Shown here one piece after another: positions 24,785-33,066 of a stretch of 64,000 nt of DNA (its first letter is position 1; every line of letters starts with the position of its first letter). The stretch is from positions 1 to 64,000 of the IMG/VR virus record IMGVR_UViG_3300042562_003539, one strand, 5' to 3'. This DNA comes from a virus. The notes below the pieces were generated by a model. It ran no database searches. It was given only the letters and a program-made list of their open reading frames with translations, and had not been told where the DNA came from. A program made the translations under genes and the position numbers.

Positions 24785-26314
24785 TTATGCCTCGTAGGTG
24801 TCTTCTTCTGGAACAAATCCCTTTTTACTGCGCTGCTTCTTGCCCGAAGGAGCATCGCCTACATTGTCCATAGTAACTTCTCCAGCTTTCTTTTCCTGAA
24901 TCAAGTTCATTCTTTCACGATATGTATCCTTCGATATTTCAAACATGTCAAGAGTACCAATCTTATAATCAAAGCCAATCTTAAATGCAAACCTTGACCG
25001 ACCATTCCTGTGCTTAATGACAAAAACCCTTCCAACTTCAGCATCTTTTTCAAGAACTTGCTGATTAATTGACCAGAAAGCATCAAGAGGTTTGAACTGA
25101 TCAAAGCTAGTGCCAATATTAGATTCATCAATATATTGACCAACTTCAAGTTTTGCAGCACTTTGGTTTGGCTGAACACATGTAAATGTACAATGACCTT
25201 TTTCAACTCCATAACCACGAAGATCACGCAAAATACGATAAGCACTTTCATATTTTTTAACTGATGGATCGTCTTTCATTTCACCAACATAGTCAACAAT
25301 TAAAACATTAGGCTTCCATCCTCTTAATTCTAATTGCGCCATATATGCTCTAATTCCATTGACATCAATCTGACCGCCGGGAAACTGTTTGACGTGCAAT
25401 AGATTTGGATCTTCTTTTTCCTTTTTGAATTCTTCAATAGTTGCTTTAATTTCATCCTTCATATCACGAAGATTATTGATGTCCATCTTGGCAAACTGAC
25501 TTGTAAATCTCTGAACAATACCAAGCTCATCCATTTCCAATGTAATATAAAGAACCTTATGGCCAAGTAAAACATTCTGAACAGCAGTTTTTACTAGAGC
25601 TAGAGACTTACCAGTTCCCGGCAAGCCAATCCAACTTCCAATCTGACCAGCAAACAATCCGCCGCCCGTCAAGGCATTGTCAATCGCTGGGAAACCCGAT
25701 GTGAATCTATCTTTACCAATGAATACATCATCCATACGACGAAACATTTCGTCAATATTCATGAAGTATTCAAGACCCGGTTCGTAAGACCTATCCACGA
25801 GCATGGCTTCACGCATTTTTTCGTAAACAAAACTCCATGTTTTTTCATCTTCAGGAGCCTCTTGCATTTTTTCCAAACTAGAATGGAAAGCAAGCTTTAC
25901 AGCTTGAACTTTAGCAAAATATGTTACCTTGTCTATCAGGTATTCACGAGAATCAACTCCCGGGACATAATAGTCATAAACACTTTTCAATTCAGCTTGA
26001 TAATGCAACTGAATTGTACGATCACGATCTTTAAGGGCATTAGATAATTCTTGCTGAAGTATCCAATCCTTTGGTATAGACTTTTTGGTGCTAAAATATT
26101 CAAGAAGAATACGACAAATAATTACATGAGCCTCATTGCTAAAATATTCAGGTTTAATTTTATCCATCGACTGAACAAGCATATAATCATCAGTCAAAAT
26201 CATCGCCAACAATCTGCGCTGAAAAGTATCATCCCATGCAAATTTAGGCCTAATGACTTCTGGGTCAGTCATTGATTCAAGCTTGGCTTGTTCTTCTGGT
26301 GTGAGTTCACGCAT
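24785..26314 (-). CDS. Replicative DNA helicase, DnaB/gp41-like
   Basis: A 509-residue RecA-fold hexameric helicase. An N-terminal helical domain (about 25-150) like DnaB is followed by GLPGTGKS (230-237, Walker A), VLYITLEMDE (motif 1a), VLIVDYVGEM (Walker B), CVQPNQSA (motif 3) and FVIKHRNGRSRF (motif 4 with Arg finger). It would unwind the fork 5'-3' and pair with the phage polymerase and a primase that is not in the window. ATG 26314 follows AGGA; a TTG one codon earlier is possible. The upstream region carries a structured element ending in a T run. Confidence 0.9.
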   Translation of the reverse strand: MRELTPEEQAKLESMTDPEVIRPKFAWDDTFQRRLLAMILTDDYMLVQSMDKIKPEYFSNEAHVIICRILLEYFSTKKSIPKDWILQQELSNALKDRDRTIQLHYQAELKSVYDYYVPGVDSREYLIDKVTYFAKVQAVKLAFHSSLEKMQEAPEDEKTWSFVYEKMREAMLVDRSYEPGLEYFMNIDEMFRRMDDVFIGKDRFTSGFPAIDNALTGGGLFAGQIGSWIGLPGTGKSLALVKTAVQNVLLGHKVLYITLEMDELGIVQRFTSQFAKMDINNLRDMKDEIKATIEEFKKEKEDPNLLHVKQFPGGQIDVNGIRAYMAQLELRGWKPNVLIVDYVGEMKDDPSVKKYESAYRILRDLRGYGVEKGHCTFTCVQPNQSAAKLEVGQYIDESNIGTSFDQFKPLDAFWSINQQVLEKDAEVGRVFVIKHRNGRSRFAFKIGFDYKIGTLDMFEISKDTYRERMNLIQEKKAGEVTMDNVGDAPSGKKQRSKKGFVPEEDTYEA

Positions 26315-26384
26315 CAATTATTCCTGTAGGCTCACACCAGAATAACACAAAAATATGAAATCATCTAGATTAATTTGAAAAAAA

Positions 26385-26480
26385 TGAGCAGCACGCCGTT
26401 AAACTCAGCCATTGCGAACTATGTAAATTAATTAAATGTATTTTATAAAATATGGTCAGGACGGCGAACTATACTGCTCA
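26385..26480 (-). promoter_or_regulatory. Nested stem-loop with T run upstream of the helicase
   Basis: On the - strand: TGAGCAG (26480-26474) pairs with CTGCTCA (26391-26385); inside, CGCCGT (26466-26461) pairs with ACGGCG (26399-26394); a further CCAT/ATGG and a self-complementary ATTTTATAAAAT lie within. Seven T follow directly. ATAGTTCGC occurs twice. It ends 68 bases before the helicase ATG. It can be a terminator of the upstream genes or a leader attenuator. Confidence 0.55.
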
Positions 26481-26496
26481 AAATATTATATTGATC

Positions 26497-27048
26497 TCAA
26501 TGCAGGAAATCAAACTCGCTTAATGAAACCATACCACTACGAATTGATTTTTCACGGGTAATTCTTTTACCCATGCTCTTCTGACCATTCCAAACAATTG
26601 CCTTGCAATATGTCGTGAACTTAGTGTCAATCTTCAAAGGAGCATCTTTTTTAGGCTGCTGATCCTTTGGAACAAATCTATTGATAATGTTTTCAAGTAA
26701 ATTTTCTTGAAAGCAACCATATTTCTGTCGGTTGGCTCCGTGACGAGTTCTATTCTCCCAAAGATTTTGAAGCTCTTCCAAAACTTTTTGAATAAAATTA
26801 TCACTCACATACTTCTTAGCTACATCAAGACATCTCTCGATATAAACTTGCCTCTTGTAATAGCTTCCTGCCCTAAGCATACTCATCTGAAGCTCTTGCT
26901 TTATATCTTCTGCGTCATCAATAAAATTATTATTGCTATTCTTCTTTTTCAATTCATGCGCTGCGTGCCAACAAAGCTTGGAAAACTTTTTATCAAGATC
27001 AAAAAATTCAATTTCAGTAATTGGAAAATTGTGAACAATCTCAATCAT
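26497..27048 (-). CDS. Possible sigma-factor-like (gp55-type) protein
   Basis: A 183-residue helical protein. DDAEDIKQELQMSMLRAG resembles sigma region 2.1-2.2, and FTTYCKAIVWNGQKSMGK resembles the region 2.3-2.4 helix (F-x-T-Y-x-x-x-x-W). The size matches T4 gp55 (185 residues), the late sigma factor. These resemblances are weak and based on pattern alone. AAGGAG precedes the ATG, and the gene follows the polymerase by ten bases. Confidence 0.4.
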   Translation of the reverse strand: MIEIVHNFPITEIEFFDLDKKFSKLCWHAAHELKKKNSNNNFIDDAEDIKQELQMSMLRAGSYYKRQVYIERCLDVAKKYVSDNFIQKVLEELQNLWENRTRHGANRQKYGCFQENLLENIINRFVPKDQQPKKDAPLKIDTKFTTYCKAIVWNGQKSMGKRITREKSIRSGMVSLSEFDFLH

Positions 27049-27058
27049 TTCTTCTCCT

Positions 27059-28372
27059 TTAAGACGTTTTTATCACTTTCAAATCGTTAAGATTGCGTCC
27101 ACCACGACATGAAACCTTCAGTCGAAGTTTAGGACAAAGTTCAGATTCGCTTGTAAGCGCATCCATGCTTTTCTTGAAAATTTGTTTCCAGTTATCTTTA
27201 GTTACATAAATAACGTAACCGTCATGTACAGTATAAGCAATTTGAGCTTTGCCTTCCAACGCAAAATATAATTTAATCAACTTTTCTAGGCATATCGTTG
27301 CAGCAGGAGACTGCACAGCAAAATTTCTAGCAAGATATTCCTTGCCAACCTCAAAGTTTGTTCTTCGCTTACCGAAGATATCCTTTGCGTATCCATCTTT
27401 TTTAACTTTGCTTTCGCAATCGGCAACAAATGAAATAGCAGTGGGAAACAAAGAACTAATTCGCTCCACCACTTTCTCAGCCACATCAGCCGCCAAACCA
27501 CATCTCAAAGAAAGTGATCGGGCCGACTGTCCATATATAACAGGCAAGAAGCATTTTTTTGCCAATTCCCTATCATTTTTTTCTGGATCACTTGACATCA
27601 AGACCTGAAACAGTGCCGAATAAATATCATCACACTCACACAAACGCAATAGTTTAGAGTCTTGACTAGAGTTGGCTAACACAAAAACTTCCATACCCTT
27701 AAAATCAAAACTCATAAATAAATTATCACAACCAATCGGCTTCAAAACATCTTTCAAATCAGATCCCATTGTATGCGGAACAAATGATTTTTTGTAAGCC
27801 CCATGACAACGTAATCGACCGTTTTCCTGACCATCAATCTCGTAGTAAGCGTGTACTTTGGCAGCACGTTCTACATCCAATATTCCTACACTCTCAAGAT
27901 GAGGCAGAACTGTCGTCATTAACGGTAAATGAATCTTACGATAAATGTTTTCACTTTCTTTCCACAAACCCGACGAAACCAAATGCTTAATCCTATTCAT
28001 CGCCTCAACAAACGAAACAGGAGCAACTTTTTTAATACCACTAAATGATTCTAATATCTTTATATCAATTATAGAAGCCTTTATATCAAGACTCTTGCCA
28101 GTCTTACACAAAACATAGCTTGAAAAGTTCTTCCAATTCCAAGTAAAAACCTTTTTATCTTTTGAAAACAATGATAATTGCAACATACTCAAAATTAAAG
28201 GCAATGTATCATCACGAATCATTACTTGAAACGAAACACCATCAGAAAGCATGAACTGAAGCTCATTCTCCAAGTCTTTTTCAGCAATGTCCATGATCTC
28301 TGGATTAAACCGCAAGAAAACGGCTTTCTGATCAATTCCAGATAACAACTTGGCCAGAGATTCAAAATTCAT
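27059..28372 (-). CDS. Compact family A DNA polymerase
   Basis: A 437-residue PolA-type polymerase. Thumb motif NGRLRC (184-189), motif A SFDFKGMEVFVLA with catalytic D223, motif B R268-x3-K272-x7-Y280G, and motif C TVHDGYVI with D384 are in order. Bacterial and T7 enzymes have HDE in motif C; here Glu is replaced by Gly385. The N-terminal 120 residues (VFTWNWKNFSSYVL, SIIDIKILES) look like a remnant 3'-5' exonuclease fold without the acidic catalytic residues. It is much shorter than PolI Klenow (about 600). Start follows AGGAGG. A DnaQ-like exonuclease at 40.9 kb could proofread in trans. Confidence 0.87.
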   Translation of the reverse strand: MNFESLAKLLSGIDQKAVFLRFNPEIMDIAEKDLENELQFMLSDGVSFQVMIRDDTLPLILSMLQLSLFSKDKKVFTWNWKNFSSYVLCKTGKSLDIKASIIDIKILESFSGIKKVAPVSFVEAMNRIKHLVSSGLWKESENIYRKIHLPLMTTVLPHLESVGILDVERAAKVHAYYEIDGQENGRLRCHGAYKKSFVPHTMGSDLKDVLKPIGCDNLFMSFDFKGMEVFVLANSSQDSKLLRLCECDDIYSALFQVLMSSDPEKNDRELAKKCFLPVIYGQSARSLSLRCGLAADVAEKVVERISSLFPTAISFVADCESKVKKDGYAKDIFGKRRTNFEVGKEYLARNFAVQSPAATICLEKLIKLYFALEGKAQIAYTVHDGYVIYVTKDNWKQIFKKSMDALTSESELCPKLRLKVSCRGGRNLNDLKVIKTS

Positions 28373-28454
28373 AGATCGTTCCTCCTAGGCCCAATTCTGC
28401 AAAACTTTTCCAGTTAAAACAAGACCAATTTATTTTTGAAATTTTTATTTACAA

Positions 28455-28890
28455 TCAAACTTTGGAACGGGATGCTGACCTAAATGGTAATTGCTGTATA
28501 AGTCAGTAAGAATAATGACTTATTAGGTAAACAAGATTAGTAGAGCAAAAATTTAGCGTTTAAGCTTATTCTTTTTGTTACTGTCTTATTCACTTCAGCT
28601 TTTACCTTTTGGTTGGTGAAGACTTGCGTACTTTTTTTTGCAGTAAACCTAAGATCGAATAGTCCATGGCATTGTGTTTGTTTGGGAGACACAGGAGCCA
28701 TGAAAGTCAGCATAAATTCTATTCGACTTTACCTCTACTGCCGTGAGAACAATGCTACCCGTAATAGCATTTGTTGTAGAACAACTACAAAGACCTGCCC
28801 ATGGTATGGGCCTCACAGGTTAGGCACCTTCATCAACTCAGGTAGTACGAAACCATTGTTGAATCCAGTTGGGGGATTGCCAACCATATT
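28455..28890 (+). ncRNA. Candidate structured non-coding RNA
   Basis: No convincing gene lies between 28373 and 28935. The stretch instead holds nested inverted repeats. ACCTAA (28478)/TTAGGT (28523) enclose TAAGTCA/TGACTTA. CGAATAG (28656)/CTATTCG (28719) enclose CATGGC (28665)/GCCATG (28697) and TTGTGT/ACACAG. TACTGCCGTGAG (28736-28747) pairs with CTCAGGTAGTA (28837-28847), closing a multi-branch region with AACAATGCTA/TAGCATTTGTT, TTGTAG/CTACAA and CCTG-CCCAT/ATGGG-CAGG hairpins. GTTGG/CCAAC follows. Two helices use a U-G pair that would be an A-C mismatch on the - strand, so the + strand is favoured. It does not match tmRNA, RNase P or group I cores that I can recognise. Ends are uncertain. 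Confidence 0.55.
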
Positions 28891-28935
28891 CTACAGATTA
28901 AAGCATGAATGTCAAATATTATTTGCCCCAAAATG

Positions 28936-29823
28936 TCAAAAAACTTGCTTCAACCATTCAATTTTTTGATCATAATTAAAAATAATTTCTGGAAACTCTA
29001 CTGGCAATTCATTAAAAGAACTTCTATCCTCAGGCAATATTTCCCTTACTTTTTCAATCAGCCTTTCATAACAAACACTACCGAAACTACTATTTTTAGT
29101 TTTTTGTATGCTTTCTTGATTAGTTCTATCTAACATCTGTACATCACTAGCAAAACTTAACCAAAATGATATTTTACTTTCTTGATGAAGTTTAAGAAGA
29201 TTGAATTCAAGAAGTAGGTCTTCTCCCAATAATTGTTCTTCATCGTACCTTATCATGTTGCTTAATTTTTTACTATAAAATACATGTCCACCTAAATTTC
29301 TTGCTGCCTTATGACCTAATGTAAATATATCATGCTTTTCGGGTCCATACTTATATCCAAGATTAATAATATTCATGCCCCAACATACTGCATATTTATT
29401 TTCTCCAATCTGATTAGAGCCGTTTGTTTGTTCATTTAAAACTTGATCTGAAGGCTTGACAATTAAAACATCAGTTCCCGGGTGATGCCTCATGTGTTTT
29501 TCAATTTGAATTGCGCCTGTTGGGTAAAATAGGTCGTCTCCATCAGTGAGACTCAGACCATCATATTCTGAGTTTTGCAAAAAATCTAATACAGAGTTTT
29601 TACCCTTACTCGGAGTGCCATTTGATTCTGTAACTTTATATTTGACATTCTCTTTTTCGCACCATTCTGAAAAATGAGAAACAAATTCTTGATTTTGAGA
29701 ATTGATAATTGCAACTGTTTCTATTTCAATGGATTCGGTTGAAAATTGATTGCGACAAGAATTTGTGGCACGAATTGCCTTGTCCATATCACGACTAACT
29801 AATGGGCAAAATGCTATTTTCAT
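28936..29823 (-). CDS. GT-A glycosyltransferase-like protein
   Basis: A 295-residue protein. MKIAFCPLVSRDMDKAI with IETVAIINSQ fits the first strands of a GT-A fold, SKGKNSVLDFLQNSEYDGL a typical helix, and LSLTDGDDLFYP (about residues 91-102) the D-x-D metal/nucleotide-sugar motif. The C-terminal 120 residues are helical. Substrate and acceptor are unknown. AAGGT precedes the ATG. It is divergent from the gene at 29863. Confidence 0.65.
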   Translation of the reverse strand: MKIAFCPLVSRDMDKAIRATNSCRNQFSTESIEIETVAIINSQNQEFVSHFSEWCEKENVKYKVTESNGTPSKGKNSVLDFLQNSEYDGLSLTDGDDLFYPTGAIQIEKHMRHHPGTDVLIVKPSDQVLNEQTNGSNQIGENKYAVCWGMNIINLGYKYGPEKHDIFTLGHKAARNLGGHVFYSKKLSNMIRYDEEQLLGEDLLLEFNLLKLHQESKISFWLSFASDVQMLDRTNQESIQKTKNSSFGSVCYERLIEKVREILPEDRSSFNELPVEFPEIIFNYDQKIEWLKQVF

Positions 29824-29862
29824 TTAATACATACCTTGCTTTTCCAAATTTAAAGGAGTAAC

Positions 29863-30576
29863 ATGAAGTCTGAAAAAAAAGAGGATGACTACATGTGGCT
29901 CTTAGATGCAGTTGAAAAGTATAATATGGACGATCTTGAGGCAAAAGCTTGCAATCTTTCTGCAATGTGGCTTGAACAGAGCAGAAAAACATTTCCTGAT
30001 TATCGTCACTCAACAATGAAAAAGGGCGACCCTAGAAAGTCTCTCATATTTAAAATAGCATATAAGCTTGCAAGAGAAACTCAGGGAATTCTTGAGAACA
30101 ATGAATATTCACTTTATATCCGTGCTCAGTTAGAAGTTCTTAAATATATAAATTCTGGAAAAGATCATCCTCTTATTGATCCAAACTGCTTAGTTGGCGA
30201 AAGAGCTTGGAAAAGATGGAAGCTTTGGAAGAAAAGGTACGACTCAGTCAAAAATAAACCAGCAGAATCTGTTGCTAATGGAATTGGATTCCAAAAAGCA
30301 ATTGATGGAATTGAAAAAACAAAAGAATTTTTTGCTAAAATATTCGGCTCTGAACACACATTAAACAAAATGCAAGAATGTTATATTAACAATAATATTT
30401 TCCGATGGATTAATCTTGGAAAAATTTCTCCTTATTATCTTGCTATTTCTTCATTTGTTAAAAAAATATTTACAGAAGATGATTATAAGAAAATTAATTT
30501 TGAACTTGATGTTTATATGTCTTGCATTAATGACAATGTCAGAGAAAAATTTAAAGAATTATTTCCTTACGAATAA
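29863..30576 (+). CDS. Hypothetical helical protein
   Basis: A 237-residue, strongly helical, basic protein (for example WKRWKLWKKRYDSVKNK at about 120). AAAGGAG precedes the ATG. Several aromatic-rich helices occur, but no known motif. It overlaps the end of the convergent methyltransferase gene by ten bases. Not recognised. Confidence 0.55.
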   Translation: MKSEKKEDDYMWLLDAVEKYNMDDLEAKACNLSAMWLEQSRKTFPDYRHSTMKKGDPRKSLIFKIAYKLARETQGILENNEYSLYIRAQLEVLKYINSGKDHPLIDPNCLVGERAWKRWKLWKKRYDSVKNKPAESVANGIGFQKAIDGIEKTKEFFAKIFGSEHTLNKMQECYINNNIFRWINLGKISPYYLAISSFVKKIFTEDDYKKINFELDVYMSCINDNVREKFKELFPYE

Positions 30577-31211
30577 TTTTTAAGCCATAAGGCCATAAAT
30601 CCTCTTGATAAACAAGAATCATAATATCCTGTACAATTTGGATGTCGTGCTAGTTCAAAAATATCACTTCTATACTTTTGTTGAATGTGTTGAGGTGTAA
30701 TTACATCGAGACGATATGGTGAAGTATCATGAAATATAGCAACATTATTTAAAATATTACGATCTAAACAAATTTCACATTCTTTTGCACGAATAGTTGT
30801 CTCACTATCAAAAAATCCTATTTCAAATTTATAATTTGTTATATTTAGAAATTCAATGCTATCTGAGCAAATAACTTCTGCATATTTTTTTAAATTATTT
30901 TCTTCTAATATTTCTTCGACTTTGACACATTGTTTGGAATCATTTTCAATACTGATAACTTTTCCAAATCCATTTAGTTTGCAGGCATGAGCTAAAGCTA
31001 AAGTTCCGATTCCCTCATACGCTCCTGTTTCCAAAACTAATTTTGGTTTTAGGACACGAATTGTAGAATGAATCCAATTTAATACTTCATATTCAGTTGA
31101 ACCAATATCAAGAGCATGAAAAAGATGTGATTTTTCTTCTTCTTGATGTGGATGTACCTGATCTTCTCTATTGTACGATGCCCAAGAAGGCATCCATGTT
31201 ATATCTTTCAT
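30567..31211 (-). CDS. Class I SAM-dependent methyltransferase
   Basis: A 214-residue methyltransferase. LVLETGAYEGIGTLALAHA is motif I (E-x-G-x-x-x-G-x-x-T), GKVISIENDS is motif II with the acidic residue binding ribose, and FEIGFFDSETT is motif IV. This combination occurs in small-molecule and sugar methyltransferases of the Methyltransf_24 type. It follows pyrB by five bases on the same strand, so both are probably expressed from the pyrB promoter. Confidence 0.7.
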   Translation of the reverse strand: MKDITWMPSWASYNREDQVHPHQEEEKSHLFHALDIGSTEYEVLNWIHSTIRVLKPKLVLETGAYEGIGTLALAHACKLNGFGKVISIENDSKQCVKVEEILEENNLKKYAEVICSDSIEFLNITNYKFEIGFFDSETTIRAKECEICLDRNILNNVAIFHDTSPYRLDVITPQHIQQKYRSDIFELARHPNCTGYYDSCLSRGFMALWLKNYS

Positions 31212-31216
31212 AAAAT

Positions 31217-32152
31217 TTATATTTCTCTGTAATATTTGTGTAAGGGACTTGTATAGAGGGTGTAATCTAAAAGAGCAGTTCTTATATAAAGACCATTCCT
31301 GACTTGTCTTTCATGATAGTCAGCACGAGAATCATCATCTATGTCTTCACTAATTTCTTCATTTCTAGGGAGAGGATGAAGAATTGCAGCGTTTTCTTTG
31401 ATTTTATTGATATTGGTTTTGTCAATCTTAAAGAAATCTAGAGAACCACTGACACCTTTGAATCTTTCTTTTTGGATTCTGGTCATATAAATGACATCGA
31501 TTTCTGGAAGAATGTCATTTGCGTCACATATTTCAACATTTTTACAAGGAATATTTGCAAGGTATTTTTCAGGTATGCTCAAATCACAATCTGCATGATC
31601 AGTGGCAGCGCAATAATATATTTTGCAACCATAAATGTGAAGAAGTTCAATAAGACTGTGTATTGTTCTTCCGTTTTTAAGATCTCCACACAACATAACC
31701 TTAAGATTACTGACATCTTTCCATTTTTGTTTAATTGTGTGAAGGTCAAGAAGTGCCTGTGTTGGATGTTCCCCAGATCCACTTCCTGCATTAATTACTG
31801 GAACACGAGAATATGCTCTTGCTATTTCTGGCCAGCTTGAATCACCATGACGCATAATTATAGCATCAGAATACTGGCCAAGGGTGCGAAATGTATCCTT
31901 GAGGCTTTCACCTTTGATTAAACTGCTACTTGAAGATGCATCAGCAGCCGTAACACATCTTCCTCCAAGCCAATGCATTGCTCGCTCAAAGGAAAATCTG
32001 GTTCTAGTAGAAGGTTCTGCAAAAAACGAAGAAATACATTTGTTGTTCATTTGGCGACAAAATTCCCAATTCTTTTCAATGTCTGTCGCAATTTCTAAAA
32101 CAGTTTCAATTTGATCTTTAGTGAAGTCGGAAATGGACAAAAAATGACGCAT
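31217..32152 (-). CDS. pyrB: Aspartate carbamoyltransferase catalytic chain
   Basis: A 311-residue ATCase chain, the same length as E. coli PyrB. All key motifs are present: FAEPSTRTRFSFE (carbamoyl phosphate, S-T-R-T at 48-51), ASSSSSLIKGESLKDT (the flexible Ser/Lys loop), IMRHGDSS, GSGEHPTQALLD (His129, Gln132), CGDLKNGRTIHSL, TRIQKERF and LHPLPRNEEI. It condenses carbamoyl phosphate with aspartate, the committed step of pyrimidine synthesis. No regulatory chain (pyrI) is adjacent. ATG 32152 is chosen because the promoter's expected transcription start lies near 32179, so a TTG at 32182 would be untranscribed. Confidence 0.95.
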   Translation of the reverse strand: MRHFLSISDFTKDQIETVLEIATDIEKNWEFCRQMNNKCISSFFAEPSTRTRFSFERAMHWLGGRCVTAADASSSSSLIKGESLKDTFRTLGQYSDAIIMRHGDSSWPEIARAYSRVPVINAGSGSGEHPTQALLDLHTIKQKWKDVSNLKVMLCGDLKNGRTIHSLIELLHIYGCKIYYCAATDHADCDLSIPEKYLANIPCKNVEICDANDILPEIDVIYMTRIQKERFKGVSGSLDFFKIDKTNINKIKENAAILHPLPRNEEISEDIDDDSRADYHERQVRNGLYIRTALLDYTLYTSPLHKYYREI

Positions 32153-32185
32153 TTGTTCATCTCGTAATTTTTTGCTTGACAATTA

Positions 32186-32213
32186 ATTATATGTTGAGAA
32201 CTTAGTACTGCAA
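32186..32213 (-). promoter_or_regulatory. Sigma-70-like promoter for pyrB
   Basis: On the - strand: TTGCAG, 16 bases, TATAAT. It overlaps the last codons of the gene ending at 32202 and fixes the pyrB start at 32152. Confidence 0.55.
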
Positions 32214-33017
32214 GAAAATTTTAATGATATTTTCAACTATTTCATGATCATCTTGCTTTGGGGAAAACATTTCATCCCACTGAGAAGGCTGAACATAAAA
32301 CTTTCTTTCTCTTGAACTACTGTCAATATCGTAGCCAAAACATCTAATCATGCCTTTTTTTGGATAGTAGATCAAATCAATGTTGAACTGTTCAGCCCTC
32401 CCAGTTTTTCCGTTATATGGAGTTCCAACACCTTGGCCTCTGAATTCATAGACAAGCTTGTAATAATTTTCATCCTGTTTCCTTAACTGTGTTGGAAACA
32501 TAATATAAGAAGGATGTTGCTTTTTAGTTGCATACCACAATTTTTGTGCAAGTCGTTCTAATTCTGTGTACCCTTTCTCTGGACCATCAATTTCTTTTTG
32601 ATTTATTTCATTCATTTTTTCATAAACATCATTCGCAATATTAGATTCATTGCTTTGATCATCAAAATCACTTATTGTATGAATGCTTTTACAGATCCAA
32701 CTATCATTTCCTTCTAAGTCTTTTGTTAATCTGCGAGTCACAACTCTCATAGAGCCAAGAGGCGTCAATTCAATTTTAAAGGCACCAGCTTGATCGCCAT
32801 ATTGTATCACATCATTAAAAGTTTGCTTTGCTTCAGTAGCAGGTATAATAGATGGCATTTTTATAAGCTCAGAAATAATTAAATTTGGATTTATTCTTTT
32901 AAATAAGTCATCACCTTTCATTACATCTGTGCCACCTAGAATTTGATCCAGTGGATCGCCAAAACCATAATTGGCCATTTCTTTTACAAGCCAATATTTG
33001 AAAGACAATCTGTTCAT
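32202..33017 (-). CDS. Hypothetical protein with capsid-targeting-like N-terminus
   Basis: A 271-residue protein. The N-terminus MNRLSFKYWLVKEMANYG repeats the F-x-x-W-L...E pattern of other small genes in this window. The remainder mixes helices and strands (TPLGSMRVVTRRL, YYKLVYEFRGQG, GMIRCFGYDIDSS) without a known motif. Start codon is 49 bases from the divergent gene at 33067, which shares the N-terminal pattern. Virion association is inferred from the N-terminus alone. Confidence 0.55.
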   Translation of the reverse strand: MNRLSFKYWLVKEMANYGFGDPLDQILGGTDVMKGDDLFKRINPNLIISELIKMPSIIPATEAKQTFNDVIQYGDQAGAFKIELTPLGSMRVVTRRLTKDLEGNDSWICKSIHTISDFDDQSNESNIANDVYEKMNEINQKEIDGPEKGYTELERLAQKLWYATKKQHPSYIMFPTQLRKQDENYYKLVYEFRGQGVGTPYNGKTGRAEQFNIDLIYYPKKGMIRCFGYDIDSSSRERKFYVQPSQWDEMFSPKQDDHEIVENIIKIFLQY

Positions 33018-33066
33018 GCAATATATACCAATCGCATAAACAGTATTTATTATTGGAATAAATAAA

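Noticed and set aside
28455-28890. tmRNA, RNase P RNA or group I intron
   Set aside because: No tRNA-like GGTTCGAATCC arm with a tag frame, no GAGGAAAGTCC or ACAGAA core, and no recognisable group I P7/G-site pattern were seen.
28613-28969. A 118-residue + strand frame across the intergenic region
   Set aside because: It spans the paired segments of the candidate RNA, has a poor start and odd composition with many Cys, Arg and Thr; stem-loop structure explains the sequence better.
33044-33051. T4-type late promoters (TATAAATA) before the structural genes
   Set aside because: AATAAATA or ATAAATA occurs before several genes, but often so close to the ATG that the transcript would start at or after the ribosome site, and such strings are expected in AT-rich spacers.
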